From assembly GCA_016647705.1 (NCBI GenBank), contig CM028327.1:43526017-43590016 (forward strand): DNA of 64,000 nt, read 5' to 3'. Position 1 is the stretch's first letter. Each line of letters starts with the position of its first letter. A program made the position numbers and the translations under genes. Positions 24,401 to 37,800 of this stretch are shown here, piece after piece. The notes under the pieces were generated by a model, which searched no databases, was not told where the DNA came from, and saw only the letters and a list, made by a program, of their open reading frames with translations. The stretch is from Eucommia ulmoides. Taxonomy: Eukaryota; Streptophyta; Magnoliopsida; Garryales; Eucommiaceae.

Positions 24401-27400
24401 GTATGTAAAGGATGGGGACCACAATATAAAGAAAGATGGTGGTGAATGAGGAGGTCCAGAAGCAGTTCATGGCAAGCAAATATCTTGTAAGGAGTGACAA
24501 AAAGGTTGGAGTAGCGAGAGCCTGGAAAAGTACAAACGGGCAAAAAAAGGAGGCAAGAAAAGTCATTAAGCAATCTATGTTTAGGGTTTACGATGACTTG
24601 TGTCAAAAGTTAGATACAAAAGATAAAGAGAGGGATATATATAAACTTGCTACTAGAACTACCTAGTTTGCCTCGAGGTCGGATTTATAGTTTTCATAGG
24701 GGAATTAGGACTTCGGAAGTTTGAATATCACTAAGGAAGATGAGGAACGGAAAAGTAGTAGAGCTAGATGAGAACCCTATAGAGGTTTGGAAAAAAATGG
24801 TAGATCTTGGGATAGATTGGTTGACAAGGCTTTTCAATAACGTATTAAGAAATAAAACAATGCCAAATAATTAGAGGAGAAGTACTTTAGTACCTATTGA
24901 CAAAAGTTAAGGAGATGTCAAAGTTGTACAAATTATCGGGGCAAAAAACTTATGAATCATACCATGAAACTTTAACAAAGGGATAGAATATAAAGTAAGA
25001 GATGGGATGAGCATTGAAGAAAATCTATTTGGATTTTTTTCACAGCCAATCAACCACTCAAGCTATATATCTACTCAGGCGATTGATAGAGAAATATATA
25101 GAAAAAAAAAAATATCTACATATGGTTTTCGCGGACTTGGAAAAGGCTTCTGCTTAGGTACTCTAAAAAGTAAAGGCAAGTGTCCAATGCGTATATTGAG
25201 GTGATTAAGAACATGTATGAAGGTATTGTCACTAGTGTTCAAACAACAGGAGGTAATACTTGTGCCTTAACAATTAATATAGAATTATATCAAGGATCGT
25301 CTTTAAGTCTTTACCTCTTTGTCTTAGTGATGGATGAGTGCATGGAACATATTCAAGATGATGTACCGTGAAGTATGTTTGTGGATGACAAAGTACTACT
25401 TGATGTAAGCATAAGTGGTCTTAACACCAAGTTTGAAAGTTGGAAAGAAGCTTTAAAGTCTAAGGGCTTAAAGATTAGTAGAAATAAGGTGGAATAATAC
25501 ATTGCAATTTTCGTAATACTCAAAGAGATGATAGTATGGTAAAAATTGGAGGTCCCTATGGTTGATTATTTTTTTAGATATTTAGGTTCTATGATTCAAG
25601 ATAATGATAAAATTGAGGATGATATTAAGCATAGAGTCAAGGCAGAATGATTAAAGTGGAAAAGTGCAGTTGAAGTGATATATGATCATAGGATATTGTT
25701 GAAGTTGCAAGGAAAATTCTAGAAGACTACAATAAGTCTGACGATTCTATATTGTTCTAAATGTTGGGATGTAAACAAGAAACATGTTCGAAAAGTAAGT
25801 GCAACGGAGATGGGAATGTTAAGGTGGATAGGTGGTAAGAGAAGAATGGATAAAGTTAAAAAATGAAGTTATGAGGGAGAAGTGAGGAATGACACCCATT
25901 GAGCAGAATATGAGAGAAAATCATTTACAATGATTTGGACATGTGCATAGAAGTAGAACACCCAAAGAAGTACCATTGAGTAAACGTGATTTAATTCAAT
26001 TGGAGGGTGCTACAAGAGGGAGAAGGAGGTTTAAGAAAACTTGGGACTAAACAATTGGAACGGATTTGATGGCCTTGAACTTACCTAAGGAGATGATTCT
26101 GTAATGATCTTTATGGCGTAAATGGATGCCACTTTATTTAAGTGGGACAAAGGCTTTGCTGCTGTGGTGGTTTTTGTGTGGTTCTCTTGTCACCTTGTAA
26201 ACAAACATTTTAGATTTGGTTGCCTTTAGAACTCCAATTTCCATTGTTAACAGTAGGATGACATATTAGTATGCATGATTTCGGACATGTAAACTGGCAT
26301 GGCTAAGCACATCAACTACTCTCTCTATCTCTGTCTCTTTTCCCTTTTTCCTTTTAATTATTTCATTGTAAATTCCTTTGCCATTGGCCACCATTTTTAT
26401 CTAGCCTACTTTTAACCTTAATGCTTGCTTTCACCTTCTGAATGATTGTCATTTCAAATGCCTTTGATTATTATCTTCGGTTCTTTATTCTTTTCCTCTG
26501 AAAACTAGGAGGAAAAATAGAAAAGCAGTTTGTTTTTTTTTTTTTAAATAGACACCTTTTAATTTTGCTTTTGTATTACTGTTTTTAATTTTTTGGGACA
26601 ATAGAAATAGTTAACAAATACCACCTTAATGTTTATTTTATCCACCAATAGAATTCTTAAAGATCCACCTTCTACTTGTAGATTTCTTGACATGGATCAC
26701 GAAAGTGACTTAAAGTCCCATTCTTTTTTTTTTTTTCTTGGTACATATGTTGGGGGAGGGGTTGAATTATAGACCTTCCACAAAGGAGGCTAGTTACATA
26801 TCTACTAGGCTACAAGCCTTGGGATTAAAGCCCAATTCAGTATTAATGCTGAGGCTTCCATTCTTTGTTGCTCAAATGAGACTCAACAGTTCTCGCAATT
26901 GTTATATACACTAGGTGGTAGTGTTAATCATGTTTGACCTTATGTTCAACTCAATGGTATTTGTGTATCATGGTTATTGTTGGTGTCACTTCTTGTCCTC
27001 GGAGTATAAACCAAAGATTTGAATATTTCATATCCTTCTCCTTCCTCCATGTGTTGGACTTGCTTGATTTCTCGGTTTCCCTGGAGATAGTCAAGTACTG
27101 CACTTGAGTTGATCGCTCATACTCTTCAAACTCATGGAAAAAGAGCCTTTTTTTCTCTCTTAAGGATAACCTCCTAGGAGGGAACTATGTTTTGAATCTG
27201 AAAACCCACAATGTAAATCAGGTTGTGGTGACTTCATGACTTGTTGTATCAGAAGTGCTTTCTTTCTTCATTTTCTTTTAAAAGCATTTGTGCAGCTGCA
27301 AATAGTCTATGTTTCATCTTCTGGGAGTTCTCTTGCAGTTGTTCCTTGCTCTGTTTTTTTTTTTATTGCTTGCAAATAAAAATAGATGCAGATTATGACC

Positions 27401-30400
27401 TTTGCTCATGGACATTGACTGAGAACAGTGCTGTTTCAGAGATCAAATGAGATTGAGCTTAAAACAGCGTGGGATTGCTATATGCATGGAAATGACCGTT
27501 GGAAAGATGTTGAGGCTCAAAAGCAGGCAAAACTAGAAATCAAGGTTTGTTTTTGACTGGCATGTACTTTTAACAAGCTTTAAGCTCTCCCTTTTTAACA
27601 TCTCCCTTTTCATGCATATTGTAATTCCATGCAGAGTGGTGTTTTGAAGCGTATGGAAGAGAAGGAAAATGAGCGCGATTCATTTGAACTCCAAATTTCT
27701 AATGTTAACCTACAACAAATTGATGAGAGAGAAAAAAACATGGTATTAATGCCCTGTCATTTTGTACGATATCAGTTTTGGGCTGTTCTGTATGAATTTG
27801 AACTTCATCATTTGACATTTCTTGTTTCTCTGGCAGCATATTGAGGTTGAGAGGAAGACTAACCAACTTGCTGAACGGGAATTTGAATCTAATATACGCC
27901 AAAAACAGACCGAACTATATACCATTGAGCAAAAGATTAAATCTCTAAATCGTGAAAAAGACATCATGGCTGCTGATTCTGAGGACAGAGTGAAACTTTC
28001 TATAAAGAAAGCAGAGTTGGAAGGCCACAAGGGAAAATACAAAAAAATGCAAGTGAACTCTCTCCCTCTCTTCCCTTTTTCAGTTATGTTTCCTTATCCT
28101 CTTTTCATGCCTGCTGTACTAGGAAGCACGGACACGGACACGCGACACGGACACGGCGATACGGAAAATTTCCAAAAATCCCGACATGGACACGTCAATA
28201 AATAAATATATTATTTTATTTATGAGTCTAATTTACGAAATGCATATTGCTATTAAGTAGATTCATTCAACAAAAATAATTAAGGTTTGAAAACACTTGT
28301 AAATAAATGAAAAAAAATTACACAAAGTTTGAGTCTAAACATAAAGGGTAAAAAGTATAATTAGCAAAAGTAAATGTCAGTGCCTACACCATACAAAGAA
28401 AAGGAACAGAAATAGAGCCACCTTTAATTACTGTTTGTCATTCTCGAGCCCTGCGTTTGTTCCCCAATATTAGTTGTCTGCCTCCTTCCTTTTTCCACAT
28501 ATCCCAACCCTAATTATCAACCCTTCCAAAATCCAAACGATACCCAAATCAGATAGAGAGAGAGAGAGAGAGAGAGCCAACGGAGCAGGAGCGACTGTAA
28601 CGGCGAGAAGCGATTCTAGCGGCGAGGAGCTGCGAGCCTGTGACTGCGACGGCAAGAGTCATGTTCGGCGACGGATTTCTCAATTTTGACAAATTGCGAC
28701 TGCGAAATGGTAAGTTTTTGAACTATTGTCTGTAACGGCCGATACGCTAAGGCACCCCCGTATGAATCGGCCCTAGACTCCGACACGTCCTTGTGAAGTG
28801 TCCGACACGGCTCCCTCACGTGTCGGAAATTAAGAAAAAAAATAAAAAACATTGACACGGTCCGACACGGGTTTGACACGTGTCGGTGTCCGACACGTGT
28901 TGGACACCGACACTCTTCTCCCGACGGAGTGTCCGTGCTTCCTAGCTGCTGTATTCTTTTGCATCTTTTAGTATTCTTTGATATATTTTCCTTTTTGAAT
29001 TTGATAATCTTTTTGTATCCTTTCAATATCCAGAATGGATGATTACAAGGAAAAAATTAGAGGAGTGTTGAAAGGAAGGCTTCCTCCTGACAGAGATTTG
29101 AAGAAGGAAATCACTCGGGCCCTAAGGTTGTTCTGTTCTATTTACTTTTTGCTTTGCGATACATGATCTAACAATTAATTCATTGGAGCTGACAAATTAT
29201 GTAAATCTTTTCATGTGCATGCTCTCTCTATTTCCTCCTGAACTAAGGTATTAACAGGCTCCACGATGGCAATGTATGAGATAACTAGGAAAATCGATAT
29301 GATCTTTCAGTTTTGGTTGGTTTTAGATTTTTGTTTATATGAAGTCGGAAGGGAATATTTAATTTAAGCCTTGAATCTGTCTTTTACTTTGATGATAGGA
29401 ATTTAGCATGTTGACTGAGAAATCCGCATTTTCACCCAATTTTGTGATATTTCATTTTACACCTAGACGTCCCATACCAATTTGAGTGGAAAATTCGCAG
29501 TGCTGCAGTTATAGGGAAATAGCACGGAGCAACCACAAATCGAGAGAGGCTACAGAAATTACATGGTTTTGCTAATTAGTTCCAAGTCCACGAGTATAGA
29601 TGTAGCAATGTACCAATGTAGATATTAACAAGGTTACGATGTGATATCTCTGAATTTCCAAATCTATTTTTATGATGAGCCTCATAAACTAGATTTCTAA
29701 CTTAGCATCAATGTTTTATACTGTAGCACAAGAGGGAGAATCAAATCTCAAGTCAAACCAGGAATTAGAGTCTAAAACCAGAATGCAGAAGAAATGAAAA
29801 ATGGAAACCGGAGTCCCTATCAGAAACAGACTTGGATTAGATAGTAAAAAATCTAATTCAGGCTCTGAATTTTAGCTTGGCTTCAGAGTCTTTTTTTTTC
29901 TAATCCATGTATCACCAGAAATGTGCTATGCACATAAATTGTCTTGGCTAATATCTATCTAACTCAATCACTACATGTCATTCCTTCAATCTATTAAGAA
30001 TAATTTGAACCATGATTCTCTATTTTTCTTTTAATTTCTAATTTCTAGTGCAGGTCCGTTGGAATAGAGTACGATGACTTGAGCTCTAAAGCCCGTGAAG
30101 CTGAGAAGGAGGTGAATATGTTGCAGATGAAAATAGAAGAAGTGAATAATAACTTGGCCAAACTTCAAAAGGATACAGAATGTAAGTCCCTTTTTTCTTT
30201 TTAAGAATGAAGAGCGGGTGATCAAGACTGGACTTTCTATTTTTGGGGTTTCACGTGCTCTTCCTGCATTTATAACTTTCAAGTTTCAGGTGGCATGCCA
30301 GGGATGTGTACACATGCCTGCATGTTAGTGTGTTTCTAATATCTAATATGTGGAAAAATGGTTAATGCCTTTGATAAGATGCTCTTCTGAGCCATGTTAG

Positions 30401-33400
30401 GACATTGTTCAGAACTTTATTCCACTAAACTACGTAGTAGGAAATTTTTCTGACAAAGTGGCCAAAGAATGAAGAGTAAAAGAATTTCTTATGATACAAA
30501 TTGTGTAAGCTCCAGCAAGAGTGTTTATTCTTAATAATTATACGATGTGTGGATTAAAAACTGTTTGTAACGGTGATGCTACACGATTGTTATTGCCATT
30601 CTATAACAATTTTGCACAAAATCCAATACAAGTTAATAACCATCACATTCATGGGAACCTGCGTGTTAATGTAGTGGTTTCCAATTGGATGGTGGTGATA
30701 CCATGTAAGATATCTCTATATAATAAATATTTACTCATAAATTTGGTGGGCAAGAATTTTGAACACATATATATATATTTGTGTGTGTATTTCTTCTGGC
30801 AGACACTGATTGCTATTGGTAGAACAAGTAGAACAATCTGCTTTGTATCTATTAATTTTTTTTCTTCTGATTCCGATGCAGCGAGAAAGAGGTTTATTGA
30901 ATCAAAACTTCAATCACTGGACCAGCAAACTGTTAGTATTGACTCTTACGTTAAAGTCTTGGATGTAGTCAAGGAGAAGAGGGATGTGCAGAAAAGGTTC
31001 TCTATTTTGAGACTGCATTATGCACACATGCACGGCTGTGGCGTCATGTCTCTCTGTGTGTGATGTAATCTTTTTGGCAGAAAATCATACAACTTATTTA
31101 TGATCTATTGGGTGCAGCAAATACAACATTGCTGATGGTATGAGACAAATGTTTGATCCTTTTGAAAGAGTTGCTCGTGCTCATCATATATGTCCTTGCT
31201 GCGAGCGTCCTTTCTCTGCCCAGGAGGAAGATGAATTTGTTAAAAAGGTACATATCTTTTCAAACTTTTTTCTGTCAATGACCCATGTTTTCTTGCGCTT
31301 TCTGTTTGCTAACATGATTATAATGCTTTGAACAATGCAGCAAAGAGTGAAAGCTGCAAGTTCTGCAGAGCATATGAAATTACTGGCTGTAGAGTCTTCA
31401 AATGCCGATTCCCTGTTCCAGCAATTAGACAAACTTCGTATTGTATATGAAGAATATGCTAAAATTGGAAAGGAATCAATACCTCAGGCGGAGAAAAATC
31501 TGAATGAACTGAATGAAGTGTTGTACCAAAAAAATCAAGCTCTCGATGATGTAAGTATCAGGCAGTATTGTTCTTTTTTCCGTTCAGTTCTGGACCTCTG
31601 GTGCATATAAACTTGCCTTTTCTTCATGATGTCTTCTTTTTCTTACATAGTTCAGAACATCAGATTAGAAATGTTTAGAGTCAGGGAGTTCTGGTCCCTC
31701 GATAATTCTTCCTAATCATTCTTCGAAGAAGCTAATCCTCTAGTAGTATCCTTGTTCCAAGTTGCTAGAGTTTTAGAGTAAGTTCTTTGGGGAAAGTTGT
31801 TAGCAGCCCGAGCTGCGTCTTTCTGCAAATTTCGAAGCAGGATAGTCATTGCTTAAGGTGTTCTATTAGTAAATGATGGTTGTTGATTTTAATGATTACA
31901 CTATGTTTTTCACCTGTAGGTATTGGGCGTTTTAGCTCAAATAAAGGCCGACAAGGATGCAGTTGAAGTCTTGGTACAACCTGTCGAAACTGCTGACAGG
32001 CTCTTCCAAGAAATACAGGCGCTGCAGAAGCAAGTTGATGATTTGGAGTACAAGCTTGACTTCCGAGGGCAAGGGGTCAGATCTATGGAGGAAATTCAGC
32101 AGGAACTGAGTGCTTTGCAGAGCACAAAGTATATGCTATTCTTTTTCAGATGATTACTTTGAACAATAAATATATATTCCTTTCTTCGTACTTTAGTTAT
32201 GGCTGATGATTAAGCACATTTATTTTCCAAACTTGTGATTTGAATATTTGTTGATTCAAATCTCATATGGGACATATAATGAGAACTTTATTGTGTTATT
32301 GTTTTTATTCTGCATCAAATCATTTTTTCTTGTTTATTGAGTCTCTATATCTTGTTTTCTTTCCTTTGTCTGCTGGCTACCAGGGATGATTTGCATAATG
32401 ATCTGGAGAAATTAAGAGATGAACAGAGGTACATGGAAAATGACCTGTCAAATATTCAGATAAGATGGCACTCTCTGAGGGAAGAGAAGGTGAAAGCAGC
32501 CAATACATTGCGTGACTTTAGCAAGGCAGAGGAAGAGTTGGATCGTTTGTCAGACGAGAAAAGTCAGCTCGATTTTGATGAAAAGGTATTTGTTTTATGG
32601 AACTTCTTCGAATTCTTTACATGGCAATCTCTAGTATCTTCTGGAGTATTTGTTTCCAAGCCATCACATATTGTATTTTACCAAACTCAAAGCTTAAGTA
32701 TGCGCGAAATATATTTCCAAAACTATGAAATATTCTTTAATAATTTTTACTTGCCTCTTTTATGTCGGTGCATCTGCTATAAGTAGAACCTAACTAGTAC
32801 TTGGGGATTCTCATAGTGGAGGAAGATTTGCACTAGGCTTTGGCGCTGGGGTTGTGTGCTAAGTGTCACGCTTGTTCAGCGTTTGTTTTCGCACATGGCC
32901 GCTTGCCCGTAATCCGTTTCTTTTGTTTTCTAGATTAGTTTAACTTAGTTTAGTTTATTTCCATTATTTTTTTAAAAGGGCCTCATTATATCTTCTCGAG
33001 CATAATGATATTTGTTTGTGGCACTTATATTTTTTTGCTTAAAGTATTATATGGGAGGACATGTCATTGTAAACCTTTCACATTTGTAGCCTTCGGTATT
33101 AATACAATTGTTATTTGTAATGGTATTTTTACTACACTGTTTGCATGTACTGTTGTTGTGAATCTTGCTGCTATTAAAACTGCTTCCGCTGTTTTAGATC
33201 ATCTGATCTCTACGCTTGCTACTAGACAATCCTTTAGTTAGCGCCGCATGGTCTGTTCTCCACACTCAAAAGGCTTGGCTCGTGACACTAAGCTTGCTTA
33301 TGATTTTTTGTTTGCTTTGTTTCTGGTCCAATCATTCAAATTTGAAATCACCATAGGCTGCAGTGATTACTAGATTAGCCTAAGCAATTCAAAACTAAGT

Positions 33401-34786
33401 TTCTAACAAATGATTATTCAATTGAGATGTTCTTTTTATTCATATTAACCCTTTGATTTTTTCAGCATTTGGCAGAGTCTCTTGGACCGTTAGCAAAGGA
33501 AAAAGATAAATTGCTCAGTGACTATAATGATACGAAAGTCAAACTCAACCGTGAATATGAAGAGCAGGCTGAACTTAAAAGAAATTATCAACAGGAAGTT
33601 GAAGCACTTCTCAAAATGACTTCTAAGATTAAAGAGTATGTTTTGTGCATCTCCTCATTTGCAGTTGTTCTCTCGTCATGATCTTGATCACTAGTTTTGT
33701 ATCAACAGGTATTATGACTTGAAAAAAGGAGAGAGGTTAAAGGAACTGCAAGAAAAGCAAGCTCTATCGGAATCTCAGCTTCAAAGTTGTGATATCAGGA
33801 AGCAGGAAATTTTGACTGAATTGAACAAAAGTAAAGATTTGATGCGAAATCAAGACCAGCTACAACGCAATATTGATGACAACTTAAATTACAGGAAAAC
33901 AAAGGCTGACGTAGATGAGCTCACTCTTGAGATTGAATCACTAGAAGACAAAATATTGAAAACTGGTGGAGTTTCCGCCTTTGAAGCTGATCTTGTGAAG
34001 CTATCACAAGAAAGGGAGAGACTTCTTTCGGAGGTATGAGCTAGACTATGGGCATTTCATGCATGTTTTTCCTTTTAAATGGCATGCTGGGTGAATCTTT
34101 GCTTATTTATCATCATAATATGAAATATTTTACCCATTTTCAGTAGAGAAGTTAAGCTACGAGTCAACAAGTAGTTAGTTTTTTCGATTTGGCATAACAC
34201 ATGCTTAATGCATATATAACATTGGTTTATCGACTGCACGTTTCATTGCGTTTCTTTGCTTCCATATTTTATGTTTCTGAGATGAATATCTTTTATTCTT
34301 CTTTTGTTGTCTACTGTACTCCCACCCTCTCGCAGTCTCCCATTTCCCCCTCCTTTTGCTGGTTTATATGTGTGTTTAGTTGTCTATGTATGCACACATT
34401 AAGCACACCCATTCCTGAAATAAGCCTTAAACATGCCTCCATCTTTTTGGGTATTGGGATCGAGTGCTTTGTCTTCAGTTTCGTCTAGGATTTTATGCAG
34501 TGTACCCATGGTGAAAGAATTTCAGCCTCTTCCATCTATTCGACCTATTGCATTATAATTTGGCTAAGGAACATAGACAATGCTAAGAACATGTTGCTTA
34601 AGTGAGGCAGAGGCTTATTTGTTGTTGATGTAAATTCTTAATCTCGTTGCATGTCAGTTAAATTTGTCATAACGCTAAATGTTTTTGGCCCTCTTATTTA
34701 AAAAAAAAACGTGATTTAGAAACAACGAAAGAGCCAAATATTTGGCGTGATTCAAATATATGGACTACAATTAGATTGAACGAAAA

Positions 34787-34831
<45 letters not shown>

Positions 34832-37800
34832 AAAAGAAGAAGGAAAAAGAAAGAGGAAGACAGAAAAAAAGGCTAGCTGAATTACATCTCCTATTCTGTG
34901 GTTGTGTCGCATTTTCTTCTAGAGGCAAACTTCTGTTATACCATCTGAATGATTGAGAAGTGTTTTTATGTTGCAGTTAAACAGGTGCTGTGGTACGTCA
35001 TCTGTATACCAGGGAAATATTTCCAAGAATAAAGTTGATCTTAAACAAACACAGTACAAGGACATCGATAAACGTTATTTTGATCAGCTGATTCAGCTTA
35101 AGGTGAGACATTTTTTTTTAATTGCTTCATAGTACTGCAATATTTTTGGATTTTAATTAACCTAATTCCTCTTTGTTAGACAACAGAGATGGCAAACAAG
35201 GACCTGGATAGATACTACAATGCGCTTGACAAGTAAGCTCTTATTCAGGTTTTTACTTGTCATTCCTTTCGATATGTGCCTATTTGTTTAATCTATTTAC
35301 CAGGCATGTTCCTCTTCTATTTTTTGTTAATTATTTGCCTGCAGCACAGACGGGATACAAGTTCATATAAAAAAAAAAGAAAAAAAACTAAGGCTCAGTT
35401 TGATAACATCTTTTTAAGTACTTTTTAAAAGCAAAAAGGTCTATATTACAAAAAACTATTTTTATAACGCAAAAACAAAAATCAGAAGCGCGTTTAGCTG
35501 TGTAGAGCTTATATTTTAGTATTATCTCTATATAAGTGGTCTCTTAATAAATAAAAAATCAGAGCCGATTGAAAGAAATTGAGTGGAGAGGTCATAGTCT
35601 TTAGATCTCCATCAATCTCTTATAATAAAAAAATTGAAGAAACAAAAAGCAATTATTTTTTGCTTTTCAAAAAAATACTTAAATTGATGTTTTTACTTTT
35701 TTTTTTAAAGTGCTTATTTTAAACGCGAAACAAACCCTACTAAAACGAAAACGGTGCCTAATCTAAGGCTTTACACTTGGAACAAAATAATTATGATTTT
35801 TATTTCAAGTTGGCCTATTGTTGTGCAAACCATGAGCCACGACGTTCCACTTAATGCTTCCAAAAAAGTAGATTTTTTTTTTCCCGTGATTTATTTAATA
35901 ATTCTGTTTCCTAATTTTATGCTAAATTACGTTAATTTTTTTTTTAATTCTTGGAATGCTTATTTTATAATTCTGAATATTCATCCGTTTTGCCTGTTTC
36001 TGTTTTCAGAGCACTCATGCGCTTCCATACGATGAAAATGGAGGAAATAAACAAGATTATAAGAGAATTGTGGCAGCAAACTTATAGGGGACAAGATATA
36101 GATTACATAAGCATTCATTCAGATTCTGAAGGAGCTGGAACTCGATCATACAGCTATAGGGTACCTAGAAGATCTCTTTCGTCTTTAAGCTTACCGTTTT
36201 CTATTTAACTGTTCTTTGAAAAATAACGGTTAGTTTTCTTCTCTTGTAAATTATAGGTTTTAATGCAAACTGGCGATGCAGAACTTGAAATGAGGGGAAG
36301 GTGCAGTGCTGGTCAAAAGGTTGTTTTCCTTTCGAATAAACTGAGGTGGTGTTTGTTTAGTGTTTCTGTTCTCATAAATCTTGGAACAGAAATAGAAATC
36401 TAGAAATAATTCTGTTCTGTTACCAAATATCTGGGAGCAGAACAGAAATAAATATTTTTGGGGGTTTAATTGCTTTTTACCCCCTTATACTTTTGTCTTG
36501 TTCCATTTTAACCCCTCTACTTTAAAAACCTACACATACACTCACATTTTTATATATATATATATATAAAATGAATTCACTTCCCTTTTTTTTTTCTTTT
36601 TTCTTTTTTCTTTTTTAATTTTAATTTAATATATAAAGGTAATAAATGAGAAGTAACATTTTTACTCTTTAGCTCTCAATCTCCCTACTTCTATTTTTTT
36701 AATAAAGGCCAAATTAAAAAATAAAATAAAATAAAGGATATTTTGTTCATTTCATGTAAATTTGGAAGGAATTTGTAATTTTGCCCATTTTTTAGCGGTT
36801 AAGTTAAACGAAAAAAGTTAGTTTTCTGATTTATTATCAGTAGAAGGGGGTAAAGTGTAGGTTTTTAAAGTTGAGGGGATAAATAAAACAAGAACAAAGT
36901 TTTTGGGTTAACCATATTTCTGTTTCTGTTTCCATTTTTCTGGGAACTAAACAGAACTCTTGAGAACAAAAACACTAAACAAATGGGGTCTAATATTTTT
37001 AAGTGTCTATTTCCATTTTTTTCCCCCTCTTTCCTTCCTTTCTCCCCCCCCCCCCCTCTTTTGAATACCCTAATTGGGAAACTGCTGTATTATCATTTTT
37101 TTTCCCTTAAATTCTCGTCAGTTAATCCAAACAGACCCTTAAAAATCTGTCAATATGTTTCCAGGTTCTTGCTTCACTTATCATAAGACTGGCGTTAGCC
37201 GAAACGTTTTGCCTCAACTGTGGAATACTAGCGCTCGACGAACCCACCACCAACTTGGACAGTCCAAATGCCGAAAGCCTTGCTGCAGCTCTTCTGAGGT
37301 ATGGTATTCACACACACATACATGGTTTTATTTCCTTTTACTCCCTTGTACTTTGATCTTGTTCCATTTTGTCCCTTTTATTTTGAAAACCTACACTTTA
37401 CCCATTTCTACGTTTGATAAATTGAAAAACTAACCCTTTTTTTTTCTTTAGTTTAACGTGACCAAATATGTTAAAAATGGGTGAAATTAAAATATTCATG
37501 TAAATTTTACAAGAAACGGTCAAAATTTCCCTTTATTGAAAAAAGAAAAGAAAAATTGAAGAGAGGGAGAAAATGTTAGTTTTTCTCTTTTATAATCTTT
37601 AAATATTAAATTTAAATTAAAAAATAAAAAAACAATGAATTCATTTTATACACACACACACATATATATTTTTTGAATAAAATATGAGTTTCTTCATTTA
37701 GTCAAGAGTAGAAGGGGGTGGTGTGTAGGTTTTTAATATAGGGGTTAAAATGAAATATAACCAAAGTACAAGGGGGTAAAAAGCAATTAACCCATATTAT

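Noticed and set aside
28050-28056. GT donor at 28053 for RAD50 exon 11
   Set aside because: Would add one codon and shift the next exon into a frame with an immediate stop; the GC donor at 28049 restores the family sequence.
30521-31063. 180-codon plus-strand open frame
   Set aside because: Only its last part is real: it reads from RAD50 intron 13 into exon 14 (30882-30996).
33005-33241. 78-codon open frame in RAD50 intron 18
   Set aside because: No family resemblance that I can support; probably intron sequence or an old repeat.
34694-34912. Glycine-run open frame on the minus strand
   Set aside because: Produced entirely by the poly-C tract.
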